A stretch of DNA of 64,000 bases from Fallopia convolvulus (Eukaryota; Streptophyta; Magnoliopsida; Caryophyllales; Polygonaceae): positions 39,083,786-39,147,785 of the forward strand of contig OZ024724.1 of assembly GCA_964016875.1 (NCBI GenBank). The letters run 5' to 3'. The stretch's first letter is position 1. Every line of letters begins with the position of its first letter. The position numbers and the translations under genes were made by a program. Of the stretch, positions 21,201 to 30,262 are shown one piece after another. Below the pieces are notes generated by a model. The model was given only the letters and a program-made list of their open reading frames with translations. It searched no databases and was not told the origin of the DNA.

Positions 21201-22837
21201 TATTTTAAATGCTCAGGGAGCTGTTTAAGCTCAATTTCAGGTGCCTGTACTACAGAAGGATGCAATTTCTCGCTAGGGAGAGTTAGTGGTATGGGCCCAA
21301 TGGCCAAAGCATCAGCAGGAGTGTCATAGCATGCATTCAGATCAGCAAAAATTTCATGATATCTCTCAGGTAATTCATAATCTGAGCATGCAGGATCTAT
21401 GTCATTCTCTAGAACAGATTGTAACTCATCTACACAAGTAGTATCAAATACATCTTGTACAATCTGATCAATTACATCAACTGAGCATAGAGAGTAATCA
21501 TCCTGGGGGTATTTCATAGCATTATCCATACTATATTCAAATTTCTCCCCATCAAATTCCATAGTTAGGACACCTTTACACATATCAATTTTTGTTCTAG
21601 CCGTTTTCATGAAAGGACGCCCTAACAGAATGGGTGCAACATGCACATCATGATCCATATCAAGCACATAGAAATCAGCAGGGAAAATCAGATTATCTAC
21701 CATAACAAGGACATCTTCAACAACCCCTTTCGGGTAAACTGTAGATCTATCAGCTAATTGAACAATAACACCAGTTTCATGCAAGGGTCCTAGGCCTAGT
21801 GAAGTGTAAACAGAGTAAGGCATAACATTAATAGAAGCTCCTAAATCAAGCATGGCTTTATCTATTTTAGTTTCTCCTATTATGCAGGGAATGCTGAACA
21901 TGCCTGGATCACTGCACTTTTTAGGCATGCGTCTTTGAAATACAACAGAGACATGTTCACTGACCTTAACTTTTTGTTTCCCTTTTAATTTTTGGTTCCT
22001 TTTGATAGTGCATAATTCTTTCAGAAATTTAGCAAACCTAGGAACACTTTTAATTAAATTGAGCAAAGGGATATTTACCTCACACTTGGAAAACGTCTCA
22101 AAGATCTCCTTGTCATTATCTGGCTTCCTTGTGTCTTTCAGTGCTTCAGGGAAAGGAGGGGGTGGCTTCTGAGAAACCATAGAAGGGAAATCTGGACGAA
22201 CATAAGCATTTTTGGGCTCAGCTACAGATCCGCGGGTGCGGTCGAGAGGGTCCCGCGGTTGCGGAATTTCGGGTTTTTCAGAATCCGATTTTTCACCGTC
22301 TCCGCGATCGCGGAGGTTGGTCACCGCGGGCGCGGAGGCTTCGTCCAGAATCACCGTGCTCTCAGTTGGGGTTCCGCGATCGCGGAAACCGTTCACCGCG
22401 GGCGCGGAATCGCTCTTCAGAAAATCAGTATTGTCAGCTCGTGGATCGTCATTCACCTCCACGTTCCTATTTAGCTCTTTTCCACTTCTTAATGTGATAG
22501 CACTCACATTCTCCCTTGGGTTGATAGGCTGTGATGGCAATTTTCCAGAATCTCTGGCCTCCAATTTGTTAACTGTAGTAGCCAGTTGACTGATCTGTGT
22601 CTCTATATTTTTGATACTAGCTTGAGTACTCTTGATGCTAGTTTGCGTGTTCTGTCCCAGCTGGTCTACTGTGTTGGCTAGCCTTGCAAACATCTCTTCA
22701 GCATTGAATGAGTTGTTTTGATTTTGAACTGGAGGTCTAGGAACATAGGTTTGCCTGGGTTGCTGATTTCCTCCTTGTTGATGATTATATTGAGGCTGAT
22801 TCTGATTCCCATACCTCAGATTTGGATGGGCCCCCAA
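18233..22837 (-). CDS. pol: Athila pol polyprotein (PR-RT-RH-INT)
   Basis: This 1534-residue open frame carries every enzyme needed for reverse transcription and integration. Domains in order: gag tail and linker (1-300); aspartic protease with LDLGAS (D about 330) and ILLGRPF; reverse transcriptase with CIDYRKLN, FLDGYSGY and VFMDDF (catalytic D782, D783); RNase H with CDASDYAVG (D929) and a SDHAAL stretch; linker; integrase with an HHCC zinc finger (about 1195-1240) and the DDE triad D1266, D1325, E1361 (35 residues between the last two, the family spacing); then a C-terminal fold. There is no chromodomain, as expected for Athila. It overlaps the end of gag in another frame. Palindrome pairs lie in the gag-PR and RNase H-INT linkers. 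The core looks intact. Confidence 0.95.
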   Translation of the reverse strand: MGAHPNLRYGNQNQPQYNHQQGGNQQPRQTYVPRPPVQNQNNSFNAEEMFARLANTVDQLGQNTQTSIKSTQASIKNIETQISQLATTVNKLEARDSGKLPSQPINPRENVSAITLRSGKELNRNVEVNDDPRADNTDFLKSDSAPAVNGFRDRGTPTESTVILDEASAPAVTNLRDRGDGEKSDSEKPEIPQPRDPLDRTRGSVAEPKNAYVRPDFPSMVSQKPPPPFPEALKDTRKPDNDKEIFETFSKCEVNIPLLNLIKSVPRFAKFLKELCTIKRNQKLKGKQKVKVSEHVSVVFQRRMPKKCSDPGMFSIPCIIGETKIDKAMLDLGASINVMPYSVYTSLGLGPLHETGVIVQLADRSTVYPKGVVEDVLVMVDNLIFPADFYVLDMDHDVHVAPILLGRPFMKTARTKIDMCKGVLTMEFDGEKFEYSMDNAMKYPQDDYSLCSVDVIDQIVQDVFDTTCVDELQSVLENDIDPACSDYELPERYHEIFADLNACYDTPADALAIGPIPLTLPSEKLHPSVVQAPEIELKQLPEHLKYAFLGDGDTLHVIISNKVSKEQEERLVQVLKEHKTALGWTIADIKGISPSTCMHRILLDDGAKPSRQLQRRLNPPMMEVVKKEVLKLLQAGMIYPISDSQWVSPTQVVPKKGGITVVENVHGELVPTRVQTGWRVCIDYRKLNAVTRKDHFPLPFIDQMLERLAGCSYYCFLDGYSGYFQIAIAPEDQEKTTFTCPFGTFAYRRMPFGLCNAPGTFQRCMISIFSEYIENFIEVFMDDFIVHGDDFDACLNHLSLVLQRCVETNLVLNSEKCHFMVEQGIVLGHIVSSRGIEVDKAKIDIIQSLPYPTNVREVRSFLGHAGFYRRFIKDFSKISTPLCDLLKKEVPFEFHEACKKAFDELKSRLTSAPIIQAPNWSQPFEIMCDASDYAVGAVLGQKEDRASHVIHYASMTLNDAQRNYSTTEKEMLAVVFALEKFRQYLLGTKVIVYSDHAALRYLMTKKEAKPRLIRWILLLSEFDIEIRDKKGAENLVADHLSRLVHEENTPGNQDQIQGCFPDETLFGVRNNDSAIAVKVSRARGTVSESSDSAEPSAIAETSLRARGAEFDSNSEPRFEEFIFGVHSFRPWYANIVNYLVSGEFPPTFTKAQKDKVRHESRFYVWDDPYLWKHCTDQVIRRCVPDSEVQSILSFCHTYACGGHFGTNKTARKILEAGFYWPHIFRDAYAFCKSCDRCQRVGNISKRHEMPQSRMIFCEVFDVWGIDFMGPFPSSYGNLYILLAVDYVSKWVEAKATRTDDSKEVAGFFKDNIFSRFGIPKALISDRGTHFCNKTVIALLKKYHLTQKISTAYHPQTNGQAEVSNREIKSILEKTVAPNKKDWSLRLNDALWAYRTAYKTPIGMSPFRLVYGKGCHLPVELEHKAYWAVQKCNFNIKENGEFRKLQLQELEELRLDAYDNAVNNKNKTKAWHDKNILRKEFKVGDKILLFQSRLTLFPGKLRSRWAGPFTITQVFSHGAVELLDGDSQNVSAKKY
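19518..19620 (-). repeat. Two palindrome pairs in the RNase H-integrase linker
   Basis: 12-mers start at 19518 and 19540 and at 19587 and 19609, each pair 22 bp apart. In each pair the plus-strand left copy is CCRCGGGCGCGG and the right copy is CCGCGATCGCGG. They are coding but in a low-complexity linker, and the two members of a pair are read in different frames. Confidence 0.9.
22230..22407 (-). repeat. Three palindrome pairs in the gag-protease linker
   Basis: 12-mers start at 22230 and 22253 (23 bp apart, degenerate), at 22302 and 22324, and at 22374 and 22396 (both 22 bp apart). Each of the last two pairs combines CCGCGATCGCGG with CCGCGGGCGCGG. On the coding strand one member reads as RDRG and its partner as APAV, so protein conservation does not explain them. 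Confidence 0.92.
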
Positions 22838-23877
22838 CCTGGGTTGTATGTATTAGAGTATGGATCAAAATGAGGTCTAGGGGGTCCATATCCTCCTACA
22901 GCATTAACCTCAGCATGAGGTTCCTGGAGTTGTGGACAGGCATCAGTAGGATGTAGTGTATCAGCACATATTTCACATGCCTTCAATTGTTGATGGGTTC
23001 CTGACAGCATGAACCTCTTCATCATATCTTTCAATTCTGCCATTTCAGCTTTTATAACAGACGAGGAGTCCACAGCATTGACTCCTTTAGTGCCAGTTCT
23101 TTTGTTGAATTGCCTTGAGTTCTCAGATAGCTCAGAGAAGAGCTCAAGGGCATCTGCTGGTGTCTTATTCATCAGGCTCCCACCACAAGCTGCATTCACC
23201 ATTCTACGCTCTTCATCCAATAATCCACCAAAGAAATACAGTACCAGGTCTTGATCAGAATACCCATGATATGGACAGCTGGCACACAGTCTCTTGAATC
23301 GCTCATGATAATCATACAGACTCTCCCCAACCTGTTGCTCAATGTTGCTCAAGCTCTTCTTCAGGCTGCTCTGTTTGGTGGCAGGGAAATATTTCTCTAA
23401 AAACGCAGCTTTCATCTTATTCCAGGTATTTATTGATCCTGGAGAAAGATAGTAGAGCCACTCATTGGCTGAATCCTTCAGAGAGAAAGGAAACGCTCTC
23501 AGCTTGATCTGGTCCTCAGTTACATCAACAGGCTTCATACTTGAGCAGACCTGATCAAATTCAGCAAGATGCTTGTTTGGATCTTCTCCACCATGCCCAT
23601 GGAATTGGGGTAAAAGATGGATCAAACTCGATTTCAACTCAAACTTAACACCGTCATTCAACACAGGAAACTCAACAGCCAGGGGTTGCTGTTGAAAGTT
23701 TGGGGCAGTTAACTGCCTCAAAGTCTGATCTCCCATTGTCTCAGTTTCAGCAGAATCCAAGTTGAAAGGTAATTCACGGAGTCGTTCCCGAGCTTCACGT
23801 CTCAACCTGGAAAGAGTCCTTTCGATTTCTGAATCAAGAGGCAAAATAGAAGAATCAGTAACACGAGTGTGGACCAT
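22816..23877 (-). CDS. gag: Athila Gag (capsid/nucleocapsid)
   Basis: This 353-residue Gag forms the particle that packages the element RNA. The central retrotransposon-gag region shows PHLLPQFHGHGGEDPNKHL-type sequence, then LRAFPFSLKDSANEWLYYL and WNKMKAAFLEKYFPATK, typical of Athila Gag. A knuckle-like CEICADTLHPTDAC (C-x2-C...H...C) lies near residue 305. The start codon is the first ATG after the PBS (VHTRVTDSS). The frame ends in a G5C3 run and pol continues in the -1 frame with a natural-looking continuation. This is therefore either a one-base deletion or an error in a homopolymer, or a site of frameshifting. Confidence 0.92.
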   Translation of the reverse strand: MVHTRVTDSSILPLDSEIERTLSRLRREARERLRELPFNLDSAETETMGDQTLRQLTAPNFQQQPLAVEFPVLNDGVKFELKSSLIHLLPQFHGHGGEDPNKHLAEFDQVCSSMKPVDVTEDQIKLRAFPFSLKDSANEWLYYLSPGSINTWNKMKAAFLEKYFPATKQSSLKKSLSNIEQQVGESLYDYHERFKRLCASCPYHGYSDQDLVLYFFGGLLDEERRMVNAACGGSLMNKTPADALELFSELSENSRQFNKRTGTKGVNAVDSSSVIKAEMAELKDMMKRFMLSGTHQQLKACEICADTLHPTDACPQLQEPHAEVNAVGGYGPPRPHFDPYSNTYNPGWGPIQI

Positions 23878-23934
23878 AAACTAGGGTCCACACCAGAGTT
23901 GGTAGCAATAAAAACTTAGAATGAAACAAAAGTG

Positions 23935-23952
23935 TCCCCGGCAACGGCGCCA
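23935..23952 (-). other. Primer binding site, tRNA-Asp type
   Basis: On the minus strand TGGCGCCGTTGCCGGGGA lies five bases inside the 5' LTR. This is the tRNA-Asp primer site characteristic of Athila elements. Confidence 0.93.
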
Positions 23953-23957
23953 AAATT

Positions 23958-25177
23958 TGACTGGCTTAAAGTCGTCGTGCCAAATCAAAGATAAATCCCT
24001 AGTTACTCAACTAGTATAGTCGGTAAGTCGGGGTCGAACCCAAGAGACACTTGTATCCTAAGTTTTATTATTATCAACTCAAAGAAATAACAAAAGGGGG
24101 GATTTTTGGTATTTTAATCTAAAACTATGAAAATTAAAGCAGACAAGACAAACAAACAGATCAAAGGTTGGATTTTTATCAATTAGGGAAAACAATTCTA
24201 TTCAAGTATCCACTTTTCTTCCTCAAGTTATTGATCCTAGATTCAAACAAGTTATTTCTTTCAGTTATTCCTATCCTGATCAGAATTATAACATGGCAAC
24301 GAGACATGCAACTTAACATCCAAACAATTCATGAAACGATCATAAATAATAAGGATATTAGCATTAAGAACAAGGATAAACAGGATACATGCAATTGAAT
24401 TCCAACGAGTCAAACAATCAACATGCATTCAAATCTCTTCTCAATTGTTTTAGTCCAACGAGTCCTAAATCAATTGAATTGCTACAAAGATTAGGCTTTG
24501 CTACGAGAAAACCTAGATCTAGCAATAGATAATATCAATTCCAACAAGTTGGCCAGACAAGCAGAAATCAACACAATCAATAATACTTAAGCACAAAAGA
24601 ATTGAAATAACCTGTAGAAATAAACCTGAATAGACGAATCTCACAACAACTTGAGTCTGAAAAGCTTCAACTCGAATAGAATATAAGGAGTTTAGTTCTC
24701 CATAGGAGAGAAAAACACAAAAGGTCTGAAATTAGGTCTAGCAGAATACAAAACAAAGTCTGAAAACTAAACTTAAATAGTCTCGAAAAATATCGGAATA
24801 AAAATATAAAAGGCAACTAAAATAAAAGATAAATAGATGGATAAAACGCCGCCTCGGATCTTGCTGACGTGGAATTCCGCGACCGCGGTGAACAACCTCC
24901 GCGACCGCGAACTACAGAATCCTCCTCCGAGTCAACGTTGACCCGCGACCGCGGCCTTAGGCCACCGCGATCGCGGCACTGAATCTTGCTCCACCGCGGA
25001 CTGCTTAGCTCCGCGGCCTTCACTTCTCAATCTTCTTGTCCCGACTTCTATTCTTCCAATTTTCTTCAAGTCTTTGGTCTTCTACTCATATATCGTTACA
25101 AGCACTAAATGGACCTAAATTTATACATAAAATGTATTAACTAGTCCTAATTATGCTATATGAAATACAACATATCA
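23958..25177 (-). repeat. 5' LTR of Athila element 1
   Basis: 1220 bp, near-identical to the 3' LTR. It would drive transcription on the minus strand. Confidence 0.96.
24877..24976 (-). repeat. Two palindrome pairs in the 5' LTR
   Basis: 12-mers start at 24877 and 24899 and at 24943 and 24965, both pairs 22 bp apart, as in the other LTR. Confidence 0.9.
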
Positions 25178-25211
25178 ATTTTAATTTTAAAAAATACGTA
25201 CCACCGTCCGT

Positions 25212-25270
25212 GAGGACTTGATGGATTTAAGTTGTTGGGCAACGACCCACGTACATACGTACCAGTCCAT
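25212..25270 (+). pseudogene. Fragment matching the 3' end of the RING-H2 gene
   Basis: GAGGACTTGATGGATTTAAG, then GTTGTTGGGCAACGACCCACG, closely follow the last codons and 3' flank of the RING gene (GATGACTTGATGGATTCAAT, then TAGTTGAACAACGACCACGC at about 36161-36200). It abuts the insertion site of Athila element 1, so the element landed in or next to a copy of this gene family. No RING domain remains. Confidence 0.6.
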
Positions 25271-26990
25271 GCACGGTCATGTGCAAAAATTATGCACACA
25301 TAATATGTGTCTTATGCATAGTCAATTATAAAATTATGCACATATACTTATAAATTTATGCACGAATTATTTTTTTTTCTATTTTTTTTTAATTTAGGTA
25401 ACTCATGATCCTAGCAATTTAATTTTTAGATCAATAACTAAGAGACATTCTCAATTTTTTTTAAAGGGTGTTCTCTCTAGACTATAGTGTATATACCCTT
25501 TGTTTCACTCAGCATATGTTTGCCTTGCATTTTTTTCAAGCATGTGTTATTAACTTCTTCTTTTTTCCATTCTCAACATATATTCGAATTTTTTAGGTTA
25601 AGAATCTTGGAATGCAAATATTTTATTTTGTTGTATCAATTTAATGTTATTTAATTCTTTTATAGAATTTATTTATTCTCTATAGAGTTTTACTTTCTAA
25701 AAATAATATAATTATCTTAGACCTAATGACATAGGTTATAAAAAACCGACACATATTAGTTATAATCGTTTGGTTAAATGTAGGAACTAGAATTCCTAAA
25801 AAATTACAGAAATGTAATTCCTCATGATTGAATTTTATAGGATTTGTCAATTTTATAATTGATTATCTACAAAAATAAATGGCTGCAATTTGTTTGTTTA
25901 ATTTGAAAAGAAAAAATTATGAGAATTTATTTAAGTTACTATAAGAAGAGTACAATTCTTATGCGCAATATTATTAAATGAAAAATGAGATCAAAGTAGG
26001 GTTGTTCGATCCAGTGAATAGACGGTAGAGATTGAGCAAAATTGGTTTGATGGAAATACAAAAAAATAATCGGTTCATTTCAAGTGGCATTGCGGGTAAA
26101 TAAGCTGAATTTCTTTTTTAAAGACGGAGTTACCCTTGAGATAAAAAAAATCCCCAAACATGCAAATACGCACAAAGCCAACATTCTCAAACCTTGCTCT
26201 CTCTCTCTCTCAAGGATCTCCGACTGCCCCAATCTCTCAAGGATCTGCTCAAATCGCACAATCTGCTTCGATCTCCGATCTCTGGCTTGATTGGTTTCAA
26301 TGGTGGAAAAAAAGGTATGGAAACCATTCGAAGCTTTATCCATTCGATTCGTGACCGTCGTCCTTGCCCTAGACTGGCATCGGGTACAGATTTTCTCCTT
26401 TTGAGCTTCAATCGTCTTGCTAGTTTGAGTCTTAGATTTCAATTTGGTGATGCTTTGTGCTAATTTGAGTGTATTTTGAAGTGGTGTTCGTTACGATTGT
26501 GATTTAAGACATGCTTTTGATTTAATTTCATGTCGATGGCTCTGCAATGAGTTGTACTCTGCAAACCAATCAGGTTGAGCTAAATAGGTTAATCTCCGAT
26601 CTCTCCATTTCAGTCATCCTTGCTTATTTAGTGGATGAAATTAGGGCTCTAGCGATTTACATCCACAAAGGTCCATTTTTCGGGCTAAATTGAGGCCAAT
26701 GAGTGGTGAATATGCCTTTATGTGATTGAATGAATTGATGTGCTAAATCTAGGTGATTGAATGAACTAGATTGATGTGCTAAATTGATATGCTAAATCTA
26801 GGGTGGACTGATTTGTGCTAAATTGGTGTGCTAAATTTCTCTTCCCGACTTCCGTTTTGATTGAGTCAATAATCACGGTGGATTGACTTGTGGTTTGGCG
26901 ATGTATTCCGTTCAAGCTAAAATTCAAGTAAAATAACAATGTTCAAGTAAAATACGGTTTGGCGATGACTTCCGTTTTGATGGCTTCCGT
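25271..26990. other. AT-rich intergenic DNA with a possible gene 5' remnant
   Basis: Mostly AT-rich with nothing recognised. Around 26190-26400 the composition changes: a CT-rich leader (CTCTCTCTCTCTCAAGG) is followed by ATGGTGGAAAAAAAG and then GTATGG. This could be a 5' UTR and first exon ending at a splice donor, but no protein family is recognisable. From 26690 to 26840 the phrase GTGCTAAAT or ATGCTAAAT recurs about six times. Confidence 0.35.
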
Positions 26991-29147
26991 TGTAACGCCC
27001 CGTCCGGTGAACCGGGTTGCTACATAGTTGTAGACCACACTTGGGTCTACCAGAACTATCCTGACAGCAAATTCACCGGTATTGGACCTTGCAACAAAGG
27101 CACAACAAGCAAAGCCAAGAAAACATCCAACTTATATTTACAATCGGTTTAAGAAAACATTATGCATACTACTATAAGAAAACTAAAACCACATATTAAA
27201 CTGACTACTCTACCGAGTTTCTATATACCACTACCTTCGACTGTCTTACAACCAAAACTGACTAGCTTAACCACAAAAAGACTTAAACCAACATCTTTTT
27301 CCTATGACACGTTACGTCGAGAACGAGATTCGCCATCCAGAAATTGATCTCCTGGCACATCTCCCATACCAGAATCTTTACCTAAAAACATGGGACATGA
27401 ACACATTAGCTAACAATTCTGGTATGGCCAAACAAGCAAATCAAACATAGAGAATAAAACATAGATTATTAAAATAATACAATCAATCATTCATATACAT
27501 ACCAAACTAATATGTACACGCAAAACACATCATATAGTTATATAAACTAGCATAATAAATTCCAAACCAACTCTCGATTCCACAATAACTCATAAGCACG
27601 AAGCTAATCAATGAAATGCTCATGCAATACAACAACCAGCAACAAATCCTCCATAATCCAAATCATAATCTTTCTCCAGTTCAGGCAACCCAGACCTGCC
27701 TTTGAAACATGGTACACGGCTAGCGCGCACGCTAAACTCATGCCCATTTTCTTTCCCATCACCCTTCTTTCCCCGGCTAAGCATCTACTAGAGCACTTGC
27801 CAAAACAATCAAATTTTTAAAGCTGATCTCCACACGTCGCATGACTATGTCCGGGGTCTCTTCTCCACCGACTTGTCCGTGTCCATAATCACACCCGCAG
27901 AGATCAAGTTGCACACAATAAAAATTATTGAACTATTCCAATAGCTTTCAAATATGAAAATATACTTTGGAATAATATTCCAAAATAGAGTTCCACACAT
28001 TCAATTTACTAGTTTAACACATAACATGATCGCAAGCTATGTAAGTCTAGACGACTTACCTTAAACGAAGAGTTTCCAAATATGACGGAACAAACTCAAT
28101 CAAGCTAGTTACCAACTCTAGCAATCAAAGACGATGGAACGAAGGTGCTTATTGACTTGGGCCAAGGCCGAACAATAGAATGATGATGGTGGTAGTTTAA
28201 GATTCTCGGTGGTTATTGGATATAAAAAGAAAGGAGGAGTCTAGATAGAAAGATATAAATGGAATTAGATCCACCTTCCTCTCCTATCTACGTACACAAT
28301 ATATAAGTAGAGGAGGTCGGCAACTACTAGTGTACAAAACTTAACAAAGAAGGACTTCATATAATATATTGAAGTTGAAAGTCAAATATGGTTGGCTTAT
28401 TCTAATCTTAGACACAGACACGTATATATAAGAGACAAAAGTCAATTTACATACCCTCCTAAGTCTACAATTGAAGCTAGGATAACCTTGTAATCATGCG
28501 TGCGGTTGGACTACACAATTCCAAGGCAAGGAAAGAGGTTTGAAGTCAATAATAACGGCTCTTCTATATGTAATATTTGGAACCTTGCTAGCCAACTCAC
28601 TCATATGTATAAGAGATGGAATCAAAAGTAAATAAGGGAAAGGGGAATGAACATGTGTACTACGTAGAAGTCATCTTAGTAATTCAAAGATAGCAATTTG
28701 TATTATCAAGAAGATAGAAAGGTAGGAATATATGTAGATAAGGACGCATGAAGATAAGAATAACACATGGAAGTTGGTTGAAAAGTCAAAAATGATGGCT
28801 AGAGGTATATTCAACCATGTTTAAGATACATATATACAAATAGGTTCGGCTCTCTAAATATTAACATTTGATAAGTTTCATTTATCACCTTGGAATGGTC
28901 AAAGATGACGACTCCTCAATTATGAACATGTATCTTTAGTAGCTTGTACATACACGTATCCCTACCTATACTTCTATATGTAATTTACGGTCGGTAACTC
29001 ATGCTATTCTATTAACAAGGTCGACAATATTTTATTTGTATATGATATTAACTTAGTCGACACGTCGATCTTAGGAATTAGATATCATAACATTAATTTT
29101 GTTCTATCCGTTCACACGAACCTATATAAGAATACTCAGCTATTACA
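26991..29147 (-). mobile_element. Solo LTR of a chromovirus-type gypsy element
   Basis: The plus strand starts TGTAACGCCCCG and ends with CTATTACA. On the minus strand this reads TGTAATAG...GGGGCGTTACA, the end pattern of the other gypsy LTRs here. The flanks TCCGT (26986-26990) and TTCGT (29148-29152) form a 5-bp duplication with one mismatch. The interior shares the block TCTACTAGAGCACTTGCCAA (about 27784-27803) with the LTR at 60973-63565. No internal region or second LTR is present. The mismatched TSD suggests some age. Confidence 0.75.
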
Positions 29148-29880
29148 TTCGTTTAGTCATAGAAGAAGAATGTTCAAGTAAAATATATGTTCTTTAAACA
29201 TTTATCTGATTTTATTGCCAGATCAGCCTTAATTCAGCTTTTGACTTGTGTTTAGTCATAGAAGGTATTATTTAAAGGCCTAGATTCATTCTATTGCTTA
29301 ATAAGGTTCATGCTATTGTATAATAAGGTTCATAGATATTCAGGGTTTGGTTCATGAGTTTTGAAGTGTACTTGTTATTTCCGTTATTACTTTTATATTT
29401 AAAAGCATATGTTCCTTGCATTTCAAATGCTTGGTTCATGCTTGTTTAAAGATAGGTTAATACTATTGTGTAGTATATACTCGTATGCTAATGTATTTAA
29501 AAAGTTTGAATAAGGGAGCAAATATTATTAATCAGCTGATTCACCCATTGAATCTGATCAGTTGATGCTGATTTACTCATCAAATCCGATCAACTGATTC
29601 TGACTCAACATCAAAACACTCTAGCACTCCTCTTCTAAGACTTCCCAAAACTATTTCAATTGTTAAATCATTTGCGTGAAGATCCTTCATGAAATAAACT
29701 AATGACATTCTTATGAAACCTTCTATCTTCATGTAGCCTCCAACTGTTTGTTCATTATGTTTACTGACCCTTTTGTTATGTCTCTTTAAATGGAATTGTT
29801 GAATTCATTTGTTTCTTGAGATTGGTAAGAATGGTGATCACCATGGCTACACCCTTGGCCATTAACTATGCATATTTTTT

Positions 29881-29952
29881 ATCCTTTTAGCTCAAATGGT
29901 AGAGCAATGTGCATGTGCACATAGATGTGAGTTCAAATCTCACATAAGCTAA
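29881..29952 (+). repeat. tRNA-like sequence (SINE head or tRNA pseudogene)
   Basis: A D-arm (GCTC-AAATGGTA-GAGC) gives a good A box. A T-arm (GTGAG-TTCAAAT-CTCAC) gives a good B box. The anticodon-arm position forms a 5-bp stem with a 6-base loop rather than 7, and no acceptor stem pairs. It is therefore not a functional tRNA. Confidence 0.5.
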
Positions 29953-30020
29953 TCCTATAAACGCTTTATATATTTTGGTTCATTATAACTCTTCTTTCGG
30001 TTCATGATTTTGTAAGCTCG

Positions 30021-30229
30021 GGTTCATAATAGTTCATCTTATAGTTATGTCTTTTAATTCATACTAGTTGTAATTTTGGTTCATGACATTTGTTCTTTTG
30101 GTTCATAGTACATTAAATTAAGTTTGGTTCATAATAGTTCATCTTATAGGTTCATGTCTTTTAATTCATACTAGTTGTAATTTTGATTCATGACATTTTT
30201 TTCTTTTGGTATAGTACATTAAAGTTTGA
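30021..30229 (+). repeat. Two-copy tandem repeat, about 105-bp unit
   Basis: GGTTCATAATAGTTCATCTT opens both copies (30021 and 30126). Both continue with TCTTTTAATTCATACTAGTTG and a GTAATTTT.GTTCATGACAT stretch. Confidence 0.85.
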
Positions 30230-30262
30230 TTCATGCGTTTTTAAGTGTACTTATTATTTCAA

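Larger units (their letters stand above)
14177..25177 (-). mobile_element. Full-length Athila retrotransposon (element 1)
   Basis: This complete 11.0-kb Ty3/gypsy element of the Athila lineage has a perfect 5-bp TSD, ATTTT (14172-14176 and 25178-25182). On the minus strand the order is: 5' LTR, PBS matching tRNA-Asp, gag, pol (protease, RT, RNase H, integrase), a spacer, an Athila env-like ORF, polypurine tract, 3' LTR. By eye the LTRs differ at roughly 15-20 of about 1220 positions, so insertion was fairly recent. The visible lesions are few: a one-base frame change between gag and pol and an amber stop late in the env-like ORF. Paired GC-rich palindromes occur in the LTRs, spacer and linkers. 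Confidence 0.96.
29153..30253. other. Spacer rich in GGTTCAT words, no gene
   Basis: No credible gene. GGTTCAT or TTCATG recurs many times. Near 29531-29598 three related 10-bp near-palindromes occur (ATCAGCTGAT, ATCAGTTGAT, ATCAACTGAT). Similar GGTTCAT-rich DNA continues after element Y at 32270-32930, so both sides may be one older element that Y invaded. Confidence 0.45.

Noticed and set aside
22212..22589. Plus-strand open frames opposite pol with repeated PRSR and GAE text
   Set aside because: They are shadows of the minus-strand pol frame and reflect the palindrome pairs. The minus frame has the real enzyme motifs.
15098..24976. Similarity of the GC palindrome core GCGATCGC to the cyanobacterial HIP1 octamer
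   Set aside because: The sequence is inside a plant Athila element with the same word in LTR and coding linkers. Resemblance of a short palindrome is coincidental.
29881..29952. Functional tRNA gene
   Set aside because: The A and B boxes and two arms are present, but the anticodon loop has the wrong size and there is no acceptor stem pairing.
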